Source: Opitutales bacterium (GTDB lineage: Bacteria; Verrucomicrobiota; Verrucomicrobiia; Opitutales; Seribacteraceae). From it: a stretch of 44,388 nt of DNA. Under the pieces are notes generated by a model, which did no database searches, had not been told where the DNA came from, and saw only the letters and a program-made list of their open reading frames with translations. The stretch is taken from the NCBI GenBank assembly GCA_029251885.1, contig JAQXCL010000162.1, forward strand, positions 1-44,388, given 5' to 3'. Shown in pieces: positions 16,216 to 26,311 of this stretch (position 1 is its first letter; each line of letters starts with the position of its first letter). The position numbers and the translations under genes are program-made.

Positions 16216-16689
16216 TTACCAACGCAAATGAGCAAAAGCACGATTAGCCTGAGCCATCTTGTGTGTTTCCTCACGTTTTTTAACAACAGAGCCAGTGTTA
16301 TTGTAAGCATCAATAAGTTCGCTAGCTAGGGCTTCAGCCATTGGAGTACCCTTGCGACCTGAAGCAGCATTTACAACCCAGCGGAATGCAAGGCTTTGTT
16401 GGCGTTCAAATGCAACCTCTATTGGAACTTGATAGGTCGCACCACCAACTCGGCGACTTTTGACCTCGATTTTTGGGCGAATATTTTCAAGTGCACCCAA
16501 AACTAGATCAACAGGGTTTCCTTTTTCTAATTTCTCGGCCATCTTTTCGATAGCGGTGTAAACAACACGTTGAGCAACAGACTTTTTCCCGCTAAACATA
16601 ACCATGTTTATCAAAGAACTGATTAAAGTACTTCCGTGGCGGGGGTCAGGGAGCACAGGGCGCTTATTAGCTTGACGACGACGAGACAT
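16216..16689 (-). CDS. rpsG: 30S ribosomal protein S7
   Basis: Head nucleation protein at the E site. The 157-residue sequence starts MSRRRQANKRPVLPDPRHGS and contains RRVGGATYQVPIEVAFERQQ, AFRWVVNAASGRKGTPMAEA and the C-terminal signature KREETHKMAQANRAFAHLRW. Normal length. In the order rpsL, rpsG, fusA; six bases after rpsL. Start context AATTTATTATG, shared with rplK and rpsS, without a Shine-Dalgarno sequence. Confidence 0.98.
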   Translation of the reverse strand: MSRRRQANKRPVLPDPRHGSTLISSLINMVMFSGKKSVAQRVVYTAIEKMAEKLEKGNPVDLVLGALENIRPKIEVKSRRVGGATYQVPIEVAFERQQSLAFRWVVNAASGRKGTPMAEALASELIDAYNNTGSVVKKREETHKMAQANRAFAHLRW

Positions 16690-16695
16690 AATAAA

Positions 16696-17070
16696 TTAGC
16701 TTTTAGGTTTTTTAACTCCGTACTTCGAACGGCTGCGGCGTCTTTTCTCAACACCTTGACAGTCTAGAGTGCCACGAACAATGTGATAGCGAACACCATT
16801 TAGGTCCTTCACTCTTCCTCCGCGAAGCAAAACAATACTGTGCTCTTGCAAGTTGTGACCTTCATCTGGAATGTAAGCAATAACTTCATAACCAGTAGTC
16901 AAGCGGACTTTAGCAACTTTTCGTACAGCCGAATTTGGTTTCTTTGGAGTACGTGTAGTTACTTGAACACAAACACCCCTACGAAAAGGACAAGCCTTTA
17001 AAGCAGGAGATTTCGTCTTAGATTTTTGCAGGCGACGATTTTTTCGAACCAATTGATTGATCGTGGGCAT
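16696..17070 (-). CDS. rpsL: 30S ribosomal protein S12
   Basis: Decoding-centre protein. At 124 residues it has [39 protein letters not shown] and [40 protein letters not shown]. The two lysines whose changes give streptomycin resistance in E. coli (in KKPNSA and RVKDL) are wild type. The aspartate of the KDL motif is also kept. It lies 78 bases after rpoC, a gap in which I see no convincing promoter. No Shine-Dalgarno sequence before ATG. Confidence 0.98.
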   Translation of the reverse strand: MPTINQLVRKNRRLQKSKTKSPALKACPFRRGVCVQVTTRTPKKPNSAVRKVAKVRLTTGYEVIAYIPDEGHNLQEHSIVLLRGGRVKDLNGVRYHIVRGTLDCQGVEKRRRSRSKYGVKKPKS

Positions 17071-17148
17071 AGTGGATATTTCAGGGTAAAGGATCTAAAG
17101 TAAATTTTATTTCAATAAGATCAAGCTATAAATGAATGGTGTGTGAAA

Positions 17149-20100
17149 TTAGGCAGTCATCGATTCAGTGGCAGCAGCACCAAGTGTATCTACTTTCAAG
17201 CGTCTCCATTTCGGCAAGCCTGTACCAGCTGGGATCAAATGCCCCATTATCACATTCTCTTTAAACCCGTTCAAATCGTCAACTTTTCCAAGAGTTGCTG
17301 CATTAGTTAACACTTTAGTCGTTTCTTGAAACGATGCGGCAGAAATAAAACTGTCTGTTTCTAGTGATGCTTTAGTAATTCCAAGTAGTATTGGTTCGGC
17401 TTCAGCAGGCTTACCACCTTTTTGAGCAATAGATTCATTTGTATCCAAGAAAGCGAATCTATCCACTTGATCGCCCCAGAACAATTCTGCATCACCCGGA
17501 TCAGTGATACGAATTTTAAAGAGCATACGTGAAATGATAACTTCCAAATGTTTGTCATTAATTGTAACACCTTGCAAACGATAGACCTTTTGAATCTCTT
17601 CAATCAAGTACTCCTGAACTGCAGAAGGTCCTAAAATCTCAAGTATCTCATGTGGATCCTTTGCTCCCTCAGTAATTAATTGACCCTTATGAACCATGTC
17701 ACCGTGTTGAACTAAAACATGCTTACCGTGCGGGATTAGATGTTCTTCAACTTGACCGGTATCTTCATTGGTAACTAATAGACGCTTTTTGGAGCGCAAA
17801 GTACCTGCTTCAGTAATAATACCATCAATCTTCGCCATTTGACCAACATTTGCTTCTTTCGGCCTGCGGGCTTCGAATAGTTCAGCCACACGCGGTAAAC
17901 CACCTGTGATATCTTGGGTTTTGGAAGCTTGACGAGGAGTCTTAGCGATAATAGAGCCCGCATCAATACGCGTACCCTCATCAACGGCAACTTGTGCTCC
18001 AGTTGGTACCGAATAAGTTGCGATTGCTTTACCTGAAGAATCTTTGACTATGATCTGGGGATTCAAATCTTCCTTGTGCTCAATCACAACCATTGATTTA
18101 CCCCCTGAAGCATCCTTTTCAACTTTAGTGGTTACACCAGGTAGCATATCTTCAAAACCAATCATTCCTTTCTTCTCAGAAAGAATAGGGATATTGTATG
18201 GATCCCATTGAGCAAGTAGTGTGGATTCTGCTACATCTTCATTATCCTTAAAATGAAGAAGTGCTCCGGCAGGAACAGGATAGTCATCTACAATCCGTCC
18301 GTCAGGGTCTAAAATTTGAATAGATCCAGTTTTATTAAGAGTTACCTGCTGACCATTAGCCAAAGTTACCAATCGTAAACCGACAAACTTAAGTTTTCCG
18401 GCTTTTCTGATGTGAATAACAGGTTCCTCTCTTCCAGCACTTGCAATTCCCCCGATATGGAAGGTACGCATCGTTAACTGAGTTCCAGGTTCTCCGATAG
18501 ATTGTGCAGCAATAATTCCTACAGCTGAACCTTCTTTAACCAATGCATTTGTGGAGGGATCAATCCCATATTCCAGAGAAGTCATCCCGTTTTTAATACG
18601 GGTTGATAGAGGAGACATTACTCGGACCCGAGTGATTCCAGAAGCGTCCAAATTATCTGCGATTTCTTCAGATATTAGAGATCCGGAAGAAACTAAAATT
18701 TCGCTAGGATTAGAAGGATTAGCAATATCTTCGGAAGAGTAACGTCCAATGACTCGATCTCGTAACGGGACAATTTCATTGTCACCTTCCATAATCGCTT
18801 TCTTTACAACGCCATCTCTCCGACCATCGTCCTTCATGGCAATAACACAATCCATTGCCACATCACAAAGTTTCCTAGTGAGATATCCAGCGTCTGCAGT
18901 CTTAAGGGCAGTATCAGCTAGACCCTTTCGAGCTCCGTGAGTGGACATGAAATATTCAAGAACCGAAAGTCCTTCACGAAATGATGATAAAATTGGTTGT
19001 TCAATAATCTCACCAGATGGTTTAGCCATTAATCCACGCATTCCACAAAGCTGACGAACCTGCTGCCTGTTTCCACGAGCACCCGAATCCATCATTAGGT
19101 ATACAGGGTTTATGGTATCTTTGCCCAGGTTGTCTTCAAGGGAAGTAAATACATTCTTTGCAATGTCATCCGTCGCAGTTGTCCAAACATCAATAATCTT
19201 ATTATGTCTTTCGCCACGGGTGATAATGCCTTTCCTAAATTGATCTTCAATTTTATCAATTTCTTTTCTTGCTACAACAATACGGTCTTTTTTCTCATCT
19301 GGTATTATCATATCAAAGATTCCGATGGAAATACCCGCTTTAGTAGCCATCTCAAAACCCATTTCTTTGAGTTTATCCAGAGCATTTATTGTGCTTTGTT
19401 TTCCGGTTAAACGATAGGTTTCTAAGATTAAATCTCCTAAGTCACCTTTAAGTGCAGGTTTGTTAAAAAATCCAAGTTCTTCAGGCCAAATTGTGTTGAA
19501 AAGTACTCGACCAACAGTTGACCTAACTACGCTCCTTCCAGGAATTCCGAAATGCGTCGTCTTTCCTTGGTCGGGATTTTGCAGATCAATCCAATCGTGA
19601 AGGTTTAGAGCTCCATCCTGCAAAGCACACAGCGCTTCTTCGAGAGATCCAATTATAGGAACTCGTACATCTTCCGCAGGCATCTCTTTCTTGGGGTTCA
19701 TGGTAAGAAAGTACGATCCTAGTACAATATCCTGAGAAGGAGTAAGAATCGGTTTACCACTGGATGGAGAAAAGATGTTGTGGGATGCCATCATTAACAA
19801 TTTAGCCTCCATGACTGCTTCAACTGAAAGAGGCACATGTACGGCCATCTGATCTCCATCAAAATCGGCATTATATGCTGTACAAACCAACGGGTGAACA
19901 CGGATGGCATTACCCTCGATTAAAACTGGTTCGAAAGCTTGAATCGAAAGCCGGTGAAGGGTAGGGGCACGATTTAGTAAAACGGGGTGACCTTTGGTAA
20001 CCTCCTCCAGTATATCCCATACTTCAGGTGAACGTGTTTCGATCATTTTACGAGCACCACGCACCGTATGAACAAAGCCAAGTTCTTTGAGCCGCCGAAT

Positions 20101-21243
20101 AATAAAGGGCTCGAATAAAATAAGTGCCATTTTCTTGGGTAATCCGCATTGATGCAATTTAAGCTCGGGCCCAATTACAATCACGGATCTTCCAGAGTAA
20201 TCTACACGTTTTCCTAAGAGATTTTGGCGAAAACGTCCCTGTTTTCCTTTGAGCATGTCACTCAATGATTTTAATGGACGATTACCAGATCCAGTTATAG
20301 CACGACCATGCCTTCCATTGTCGAATAATGCATCAACGGCTTCTTGAAGCATTCTTTTTTCGTTATGGATAATAACATCAGGTGTCTTAAGCTGTAAAAG
20401 ATTCTTTAGACGATTATTACGGTTAATAACCCTGCGGTAGAGATCATTCAAATCACTTGTTGCAAATCTCCCACCTTCAAGTGGTACGAGCGGACGAAGG
20501 TCTGGTGGAATGACTGGAATAGATTCAAGAACCATCCATTCAGGAGAAGCTTCAGATTGGAGAAAGCCTTTTATCACTCGCAGACGACTGGCGAGCTTTT
20601 TCTTCATTTGCTTGGACTTAGTATCGTGAATTTGGTCATACAACTCATCCAATTCATCTTGAAGATCAAGACGACTTAGAACATCACGAACTGCTTCTGC
20701 TCCCATTTTCGCCTCAAATTCGTCACCATATTCATCAACAGCTTCACGATATTCTTTGTCTGATAATAGTTGCCTGTCTTCCAGTGGCGTGTTGCCCGGA
20801 TCAGTTACAAGATATTGCTCATAATAAAGAACGCGCTCTAAACTTTTAGCGGTCATATTCATGAGTAGCCCCAAGCGACTGGGCATACTCTTTAAGAACC
20901 ATATGTGTGAAACTGGTACTGCGAGATCTATGTGTCCCATTCTGTCTCGACGCACCCTTGATACAGTAACCTCAACACCACAACGGTCGCATACAACACC
21001 TTTGTACTTTATCCTTTTATATTTACCGCATGCACATTCGTAATCTCGGACGGGTCCGAAAATCTTTTGACAAAATAATCCACCTGGTTCCGGCTTAAAT
21101 GTACGATAATTTATGGTTTCAGGGTTCTTAACTTCACCCTTAGACCAAGAACGAATAATGTCAGGATCTGCAACAGTTATGGATACTCGATCCGTTGGTC
21201 CGACATCTACTCCAAGTGCTTCGTTTAATGCTTCTACGCTCAT
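17149..21243 (-). CDS. rpoC: RNA polymerase beta' subunit, lacking the second zinc site
   Basis: Catalytic subunit of RNA polymerase. Residues line up with E. coli numbering: zinc ribbon cysteines C70, C72, C85, C88; catalytic NADFDGD at 458-464; bridge-helix/trigger-loop region from about 770 and the segment [20 protein letters not shown]. Total 1364 residues. The second zinc site, normally one Cys in a DDCGT context (E. coli 814) and three in a CxxxxxxCxxC (888, 895, 898), is absent: the sequence has KDDGRRD and then T881, T888 and E891 at the three later positions. No cysteine occurs after residue 799. Follows rpoB by 51 bases. Confidence 0.98.
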   Translation of the reverse strand: MSVEALNEALGVDVGPTDRVSITVADPDIIRSWSKGEVKNPETINYRTFKPEPGGLFCQKIFGPVRDYECACGKYKRIKYKGVVCDRCGVEVTVSRVRRDRMGHIDLAVPVSHIWFLKSMPSRLGLLMNMTAKSLERVLYYEQYLVTDPGNTPLEDRQLLSDKEYREAVDEYGDEFEAKMGAEAVRDVLSRLDLQDELDELYDQIHDTKSKQMKKKLASRLRVIKGFLQSEASPEWMVLESIPVIPPDLRPLVPLEGGRFATSDLNDLYRRVINRNNRLKNLLQLKTPDVIIHNEKRMLQEAVDALFDNGRHGRAITGSGNRPLKSLSDMLKGKQGRFRQNLLGKRVDYSGRSVIVIGPELKLHQCGLPKKMALILFEPFIIRRLKELGFVHTVRGARKMIETRSPEVWDILEEVTKGHPVLLNRAPTLHRLSIQAFEPVLIEGNAIRVHPLVCTAYNADFDGDQMAVHVPLSVEAVMEAKLLMMASHNIFSPSSGKPILTPSQDIVLGSYFLTMNPKKEMPAEDVRVPIIGSLEEALCALQDGALNLHDWIDLQNPDQGKTTHFGIPGRSVVRSTVGRVLFNTIWPEELGFFNKPALKGDLGDLILETYRLTGKQSTINALDKLKEMGFEMATKAGISIGIFDMIIPDEKKDRIVVARKEIDKIEDQFRKGIITRGERHNKIIDVWTTATDDIAKNVFTSLEDNLGKDTINPVYLMMDSGARGNRQQVRQLCGMRGLMAKPSGEIIEQPILSSFREGLSVLEYFMSTHGARKGLADTALKTADAGYLTRKLCDVAMDCVIAMKDDGRRDGVVKKAIMEGDNEIVPLRDRVIGRYSSEDIANPSNPSEILVSSGSLISEEIADNLDASGITRVRVMSPLSTRIKNGMTSLEYGIDPSTNALVKEGSAVGIIAAQSIGEPGTQLTMRTFHIGGIASAGREEPVIHIRKAGKLKFVGLRLVTLANGQQVTLNKTGSIQILDPDGRIVDDYPVPAGALLHFKDNEDVAESTLLAQWDPYNIPILSEKKGMIGFEDMLPGVTTKVEKDASGGKSMVVIEHKEDLNPQIIVKDSSGKAIATYSVPTGAQVAVDEGTRIDAGSIIAKTPRQASKTQDITGGLPRVAELFEARRPKEANVGQMAKIDGIITEAGTLRSKKRLLVTNEDTGQVEEHLIPHGKHVLVQHGDMVHKGQLITEGAKDPHEILEILGPSAVQEYLIEEIQKVYRLQGVTINDKHLEVIISRMLFKIRITDPGDAELFWGDQVDRFAFLDTNESIAQKGGKPAEAEPILLGITKASLETDSFISAASFQETTKVLTNAATLGKVDDLNGFKENVIMGHLIPAGTGLPKWRRLKVDTLGAAATESMTA

Positions 21244-21294
21244 AATATATACTGCTTAAAATTTAAATTTGGGATATTCTTTTGCTTAGTAAAC

Positions 21295-24200
21295 TTACAA
21301 ACCATCTTCCCCACGTACGCGAATGTCTAAGCAAAGGCTTTGCATTTCCTTCATAAGAACATTGAAGGACTGTGGCGTACCAGCTTGTAAGGAATTATCC
21401 CCTTTTACTAGGGATTCATAGATTTTGGTTCTGCCAAGAACATCATCGGATTTGACCGTTAGAATTTCCTGCAATGTATAAGCTGCTCCATAAGCCTCTA
21501 ATGCCCAAACTTCCATTTCACCAAACCTTTGTCCACCGTATTGAGCTTTTCCTCCAAGAGGTTGTTGCGTGATAAGACTGTAAGGACCGACTGCACGAGC
21601 ATGTATCTTACTTGTTACAAGGTGGTTAAGCTTAAGCATGTACATATAACCAACCACGATCTGTTGATAAAAAGCTTCGCCTGTACAACCGTCATAGAGA
21701 GTAGACTTACCATTTTCTGGAAGTTCTGCCTCTTTGAGGTACTCTTGAATCTTAGATTCAGGCATACCATCGAAGATTGGAGTCGCAACTTTAAGTCCAA
21801 GTTTTTTACAAGCCCAACCGAGGTGAGTTTCTAAAACCTGTCCAACATTCATCCGACTTGGTACACCTAACGGATTAAGACAAATTTCTATCGGCGTTCC
21901 ATCCGGAAGAAATGGCATATCTTCCTCGGGGACAATTTTAGCAACTACGCCCTTATTTCCATGACGACCGGCCATTTTATCTCCAACTCGCATTTTTTGC
22001 TTTTTGGCGACAAACACACGAACATTTTTAATTGCACCTTGATCAATCGAATCGCCTTGCTCAATAGCCTCTACTTTGCGCTCCCTGTCATCTTCTAGAT
22101 CTTGGAACTTGGATTCGTAACTTTCAATAATTTCGAAAACCTTAATCCTAACTGGCGAAGGGGGAATATCGATAAAACGATGTACGGAAGACAGCCTACG
22201 CAATAGGGTTTTTGTAATCTTGCGATTTGCTGGGATAATTATGTCTCCCGTTTCTGAGTTTGTTACATTTAAGGGTATTTTTTCTCCCAGTAAAATGTTA
22301 GACAACGATTCAGTCAATTGAGCCCGTAAGTCTTCTGTTTGATTTCTGAAATCTTCCTTAATTTGCTTTAATTGACGACGGAAATCAGATGGAGATAATT
22401 TCTCTTGCTCGGCATCTGTGCGACTGGATATTTTTATATCCATGACGATTCCTTGAGTTCCAGAAGGAACCCTGAGGGAACTATCCTTAACATCTGCAGC
22501 TTTTTCTCCAAAAATAGCACGAAGTAATTTTTCCTCTGGTGCCAAATCCGTTTCGCTTTTGGGAGTGATTTTGCCAACCAGAATATCACTCGGTTTTACT
22601 TCAGCACCAATTCGGACTATACCCAAGTGATCCAGATTGCGTAATGCTTCTTCTCCAGCGTTAGGGATATCACGTGTAATTTCTTCTGGTCCTAGTTTAG
22701 TATCTCTAGCGGTAACTTCGAATTCTTCAATGTGTATTGAAGTGTAGATGTCGTCTTTAACGATTTTTTCTGAGATTAGGATAGCATCTTCGAAATTATA
22801 CCCTTTCCATGGCATGAATGCGACGAGGATATTTCGTCCTATTGCTAATTCTCCGTTATCAGTACTTGCTCCATCTGCTAAAGCTTGTCCAAGAATTACC
22901 TTATCTCCCTTTCGGACAATCGGCTTTTGATTAAAGCAAGTCCCAGAGTTTGAGCGAAGATACTTCCGAAGGTCATAACAATAAATTCCTCTCTTATGAT
23001 CGCTTCTTGGTTCCTTGAGAAAACGTGGTGGTAAAGTTCCATCATCAGATACAACAATACGATTACCGTCAGCCATCGCGACAACTCCTTCAGATTCTGA
23101 TACGGTAACAGTTTTCGAGTCTTCAGCTACTTTACTTTCAATACCCGTTCCAACAAAAGGTGCCTCAGTTTTTAATAAAGGAACCGCTTGACGTTGCATG
23201 TTTGCTCCCATTAAAGCACGGTTCGCATCATCATGCTCAATAAAAGGAATGAGCCCAGCAGCTACAGAGACTACCTGCTTTGGGGATACATCCATGAAGT
23301 TTATATCCTCTCGATCATATTCCTGAACTTGATCGCGGTAGCGACATGTCGGTCTACCCTGTAACTTTAGTGTTTTGGCATCTATTTCACTATTAGCCTG
23401 TGCAATTATATACTTTTCTTCCTCAAAAGCGTTTAAATAAACTACATTTTTAGGATTTTTGTCTACAACACCTTTGCTGACCCGGTGATAAGGAGATTGA
23501 AGAAATCCAAATTGATCTATTTTTGCATATGTAGAAAGGGTATTAATCAATCCAATATTAGGTCCTTCAGGGGTCTCAATTGGACAAATTCGTCCATAAT
23601 GAGTAGGATGAACATCACGGACTTCAAAACCAGCTCTTTCCCGATTAAGTCCACCTGGCCCTAACGCTGAGAGCCTTCTTTTGTGGGTCATCTCAGCTAA
23701 CGGATTAATTTGGTCCATAAACTGACTGAGCTGACTGCGTGCAAAAAAGTCTCTAATTACAGTGGTTAAAGCTTTTGGATTTATGAGCTTGCCTGGTGAT
23801 AAACTTTCAACTCCTTGGTCATAAAGAGTCATGCGTTCTCTAACGACTCTCTCGGTACGAGCTAGTCCACTACGGCAAACATTAGCAAGTAATTCACCAA
23901 CAGTACGGACACGACGATTTCCCAAGTGGTCAATGTCGTCTATCCCCATATCGAAAATAGAACCAGCATCTTCACGTGCCATTTGTTCATCAGATTTACC
24001 CCGTTTTAGATCGGTAAGCTTTCGGGTTGCTGCTACTAAATCTTCTACAGTTGTAACTCTTACCTCCAGCGGTGAATCAAGGCCTAACTTCAAGTTAAGC
24101 ATATGCCTACCCACTTTGGCTAAATCATATCTTTTTGTATCAAGAAAGAGTCTATTAATCAAGGCCTCAGCATTAGCTTTGTGCGGTGGCTCGCCTGGGC

Positions 24201-25161
24201 GGAGTTTTTTATAAATTTCTTTAAGCGCCTCTTCTTTATTTTTGGAAGTATCTTTCTTTAAACAACGAATAATAGCACCGTCATCAACACTAGTATCGAT
24301 AGCTTGAAGAGATTTCTCACCAGCCTTCATGAAAGCGCGAAGATAGGTCTTAGTTAAAGGCTCGAAAGCTTTGGCTAGAACAACTCCTTTAGCACGATCG
24401 AACATAGGTTCAATCAGCACATAATTAGAAACATTTTCTTTCTTAACGAGATCTTCGATAGATAAAGTTTCTATATTATAAAAGAGGTCTATAATTTTGT
24501 GATCCGAATCCTTGTCTTTTTCTGGATCCCAGTCCATCAGTGCTCGAAGAAAAGTTGTAATTAAAAACTTTCTACGTCTTCTTCTGCGGTCGAGGTAAAC
24601 ATAAAGCAATTCGTGCTGATCAAATTGTGCCTCTATCCATGTGCCTCTATCCGGTATTATGCGGAAACCATGCAAAGTTTTACCACTTGTATGAACAGAT
24701 TCTTCAAAGCTCACCCCCGGTGAACGGTGAAGCTGGCTAACAACTACCCGTTCGGCACCATTAATAATGAATGAACCACGTTCTGTGATGATGGGCAATT
24801 CGCCCATAAAAATTTCTTCTTCGCTGTAAAAGGGTTTATTTTGACCTTCTACTTCTAATCTAAGCCTGAGTTTTACTTGTAAAGGTGCTGAGTATGTACT
24901 TTTTTGATCGATACACTCAACCTCTGTAAGTTTTGACTCTCCAATCGTATAACTAACATATTCAAGCCTTGATTTTTCATCATAGCTTAAAATAGGAAAA
25001 ATCTCCCTAAACACTGCCTCAAGACCATCATGCTGGCGGTGGGTAGCAGGTACTTGCCGCTGCAAAAAGTTATGAAATGAATCTACTTGATTTTGGATGA
25101 GATTAGGCGGGTCAATGACTTCCTGTAATTTTCCGAAGTTTTGTCTTTTCGATGATTCCAT
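21295..25161 (-). CDS. rpoB: RNA polymerase beta subunit
   Basis: Second-largest subunit (1288 residues) forming much of the active-site channel. The rifampicin region reads SQLSQFMDQINPLAEMTHKR then RLSALGPGGLNRERAGFEVR; the positions most often changed in resistance (E. coli D516, H526, S531) are wild type. Also present: the segment PTHYGRICPIETPEGPNIGL and the C-terminal RFGEMEVWALEAYGAAYTLQ, MKEMQSLCLDIRV. It is preceded by a terminator-like hairpin in the rplL gap, and the bases before its ATG are pyrimidine-rich with no Shine-Dalgarno sequence. rpoC follows. Confidence 0.98.
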   Translation of the reverse strand: MESSKRQNFGKLQEVIDPPNLIQNQVDSFHNFLQRQVPATHRQHDGLEAVFREIFPILSYDEKSRLEYVSYTIGESKLTEVECIDQKSTYSAPLQVKLRLRLEVEGQNKPFYSEEEIFMGELPIITERGSFIINGAERVVVSQLHRSPGVSFEESVHTSGKTLHGFRIIPDRGTWIEAQFDQHELLYVYLDRRRRRRKFLITTFLRALMDWDPEKDKDSDHKIIDLFYNIETLSIEDLVKKENVSNYVLIEPMFDRAKGVVLAKAFEPLTKTYLRAFMKAGEKSLQAIDTSVDDGAIIRCLKKDTSKNKEEALKEIYKKLRPGEPPHKANAEALINRLFLDTKRYDLAKVGRHMLNLKLGLDSPLEVRVTTVEDLVAATRKLTDLKRGKSDEQMAREDAGSIFDMGIDDIDHLGNRRVRTVGELLANVCRSGLARTERVVRERMTLYDQGVESLSPGKLINPKALTTVIRDFFARSQLSQFMDQINPLAEMTHKRRLSALGPGGLNRERAGFEVRDVHPTHYGRICPIETPEGPNIGLINTLSTYAKIDQFGFLQSPYHRVSKGVVDKNPKNVVYLNAFEEEKYIIAQANSEIDAKTLKLQGRPTCRYRDQVQEYDREDINFMDVSPKQVVSVAAGLIPFIEHDDANRALMGANMQRQAVPLLKTEAPFVGTGIESKVAEDSKTVTVSESEGVVAMADGNRIVVSDDGTLPPRFLKEPRSDHKRGIYCYDLRKYLRSNSGTCFNQKPIVRKGDKVILGQALADGASTDNGELAIGRNILVAFMPWKGYNFEDAILISEKIVKDDIYTSIHIEEFEVTARDTKLGPEEITRDIPNAGEEALRNLDHLGIVRIGAEVKPSDILVGKITPKSETDLAPEEKLLRAIFGEKAADVKDSSLRVPSGTQGIVMDIKISSRTDAEQEKLSPSDFRRQLKQIKEDFRNQTEDLRAQLTESLSNILLGEKIPLNVTNSETGDIIIPANRKITKTLLRRLSSVHRFIDIPPSPVRIKVFEIIESYESKFQDLEDDRERKVEAIEQGDSIDQGAIKNVRVFVAKKQKMRVGDKMAGRHGNKGVVAKIVPEEDMPFLPDGTPIEICLNPLGVPSRMNVGQVLETHLGWACKKLGLKVATPIFDGMPESKIQEYLKEAELPENGKSTLYDGCTGEAFYQQIVVGYMYMLKLNHLVTSKIHARAVGPYSLITQQPLGGKAQYGGQRFGEMEVWALEAYGAAYTLQEILTVKSDDVLGRTKIYESLVKGDNSLQAGTPQSFNVLMKEMQSLCLDIRVRGEDGL

Positions 25162-25199
25162 AACGGGGAGAGGGGCAGAAGGGATTAAGAGAGAAATAT

Positions 25200-25235
25200 A
25201 AAAGGAAAAGCCGCCGGTACGATTACCGGACGGCT
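25200..25235 (-). terminator. Terminator-like attenuator between rplL and rpoB
   Basis: On the minus strand AGCCGTCCGGTA and TACCGGCGGCT pair over about 11 bases with one bulged T around a loop of ATCG, followed directly by TTTTCCTTTTA. This is a GC-rich stem with a U-rich tail, located 32-58 bases after the rplL stop. In E. coli a partial terminator in the same place sets the excess of L7/L12 and L10 over the polymerase subunits; the position suggests the same role here. The stem and tail are visible, the partial nature is inferred. Confidence 0.75.
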
Positions 25236-25266
25236 AAACCAAATTAAATTAAAGCAAGAAAAAACA

Positions 25267-25656
25267 TTACTTGATTTCTGCTTTTGCTCCAGCAGTTACA
25301 AGTTTCTTGGATACTTCTTCAGCTTCGTCTTTAGACACACCTTCCTTGACAGGCTTAGGTGCACCTTCAACCAATTCTTTGGCTTCTTTTAAACCAAGTC
25401 CGGTGATAGCTCGGACTTCTTTGATGACTGCAATTTTATTACCTCCCATTTCGGTAAGGATAACATCGAACTCAGTCTTCTCTTCAGCAGCGTCACCGTC
25501 TCCATCACCTCCGGCAGGAGCAGCAACGGCTATAGCTGCAGGAGCAGCAGCACTAACTCCCCACTTTTCTTCGAGCTCTTTGACGAGATCGGCAATTTCA
25601 ATTACTGACTGGCCACTAAGCCAATCGATTACTTGTTCTTTGGATATATCTGACAT
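25267..25656 (-). CDS. rplL: 50S ribosomal protein L7/L12
   Basis: Stalk protein present in several copies per ribosome; recruits translation factors. The N domain (residues 1-35, [31 protein letters not shown]) is followed by an Ala/Gly-rich hinge with a short Asp/Gly insertion and the C domain [40 protein letters not shown]. It has 129 residues, slightly above normal. It has by far the best ribosome-binding site in the window, AAGGAGGT ending eight bases before the ATG (25665-25672), fitting the need for extra copies. Confidence 0.98.
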   Translation of the reverse strand: MSDISKEQVIDWLSGQSVIEIADLVKELEEKWGVSAAAPAAIAVAAPAGGDGDGDAAEEKTEFDVILTEMGGNKIAVIKEVRAITGLGLKEAKELVEGAPKPVKEGVSKDEAEEVSKKLVTAGAKAEIK

Positions 25657-25664
25657 AATTAGTT

Positions 25665-25672
25665 ACCTCCTT
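25665..25672 (-). promoter_or_regulatory. Full-length Shine-Dalgarno sequence of rplL
   Basis: Read on the minus strand this is AAGGAGGT, a complete match to the 16S anti-Shine-Dalgarno, ending eight bases before the rplL ATG. It stands out because nearly all other genes in the block have none. It suggests high, independent initiation for the multi-copy stalk protein. Confidence 0.85.
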
Positions 25673-25755
25673 GCCTGAATAGCATTAGTACCATTTCGGC
25701 GTTTAAGAGCTGTGCTCCTAATATCTTCTAGGTTGGTGGTTAACGGTTGATGGTG

Positions 25756-25781
25756 AAAATGGGTCTAATAGAAGAGACCCA
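25756..25781 (-). terminator. Hairpin with short U-tail directly after rplJ
   Basis: On the minus strand TGGGTCT (25775-25781) pairs perfectly with AGACCCA (25760-25766) around an eight-base loop, followed by TTTTC. The stem starts four bases after the rplJ stop. It may be a weak attenuator or an RNA processing or stability element between rplJ and rplL. The rest of the 128-base gap contains no second strong stem and ends with the rplL Shine-Dalgarno sequence. Confidence 0.5.
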
Positions 25782-25784
25782 AAA

Positions 25785-26294
25785 TTAAGAATCTTTGCTT
25801 TTTGCTTGCAGCACATTAAGTAAACCGCGGGCTGGTTGATTTAAAATAGAAACAACTTGAGTAGCTGGAGTGTTTATTAGTGAAAGGAGTTGAGCTCGTA
25901 TTATTTCTAAACTGGGAAGTTGAGCTAATTTCTTTACCTCTTGAGCGTTTAAGGCACGGTCTCCTAGTAATCCTGCTTTGACGGAAACTTTTTGCCTAGA
26001 TTTAAAATATTTACCAAGATCTTTAGCAACACCAGATGCATCATCACCACCTACAACGATGGCTGTGTGTCCAGATAAAAATTCATCAAAATCTGGAAGG
26101 TTTTTTTCTTTAGCAGCAAGCCTTAAAGATGTGTTCTTTATAACATGAAATTCAGCCCCACGCTCTGCCAGTTTTGCTCTTAACTCAGAGGTTTCTTCTG
26201 AATTAATACCTTTATAATCGGTAAGGAAGAAAAAAGTAGATTTTTCTAAGTGATCGCTAGCTTCTTTGATAAGATATTCTTTTTCGGGTCTCAT
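25785..26294 (-). CDS. rplJ: 50S ribosomal protein L10
   Basis: Stalk base that binds 23S rRNA and anchors L7/L12 dimers. The 169-residue protein has MRPEKEYLIKEASDHLEKST, the conserved segment FFLTDYKGINSEETSELRAK, KNTSLRLAAKE, and the C-terminal helix from about 130 that holds L7/L12 dimers. Only 17 bases separate it from rplA, leaving no room for the long L10 leader seen in E. coli, so if autogenous control exists it must work elsewhere. AAGGA lies ten bases ahead of the ATG, a weak ribosome site. Confidence 0.97.
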   Translation of the reverse strand: MRPEKEYLIKEASDHLEKSTFFFLTDYKGINSEETSELRAKLAERGAEFHVIKNTSLRLAAKEKNLPDFDEFLSGHTAIVVGGDDASGVAKDLGKYFKSRQKVSVKAGLLGDRALNAQEVKKLAQLPSLEIIRAQLLSLINTPATQVVSILNQPARGLLNVLQAKSKDS

Positions 26295-26311
26295 TTATGT
26301 ATTTCCTTAAA

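Noticed and set aside
16208-16222. Upstream TTG start for fusA
   Set aside because: It overlaps the rpsG stop and adds five residues; the ATG at 16207 is the better choice.
17071-17148. Promoter in the rpoC-rpsL gap
   Set aside because: A/T-rich but no -35/-10 pair with proper spacing was convincing.
25271-25678. Plus-strand open frame opposite rplL
   Set aside because: Low-complexity Ser/Ala/Pro translation arises from the Ala-rich rplL sequence; a shadow frame.
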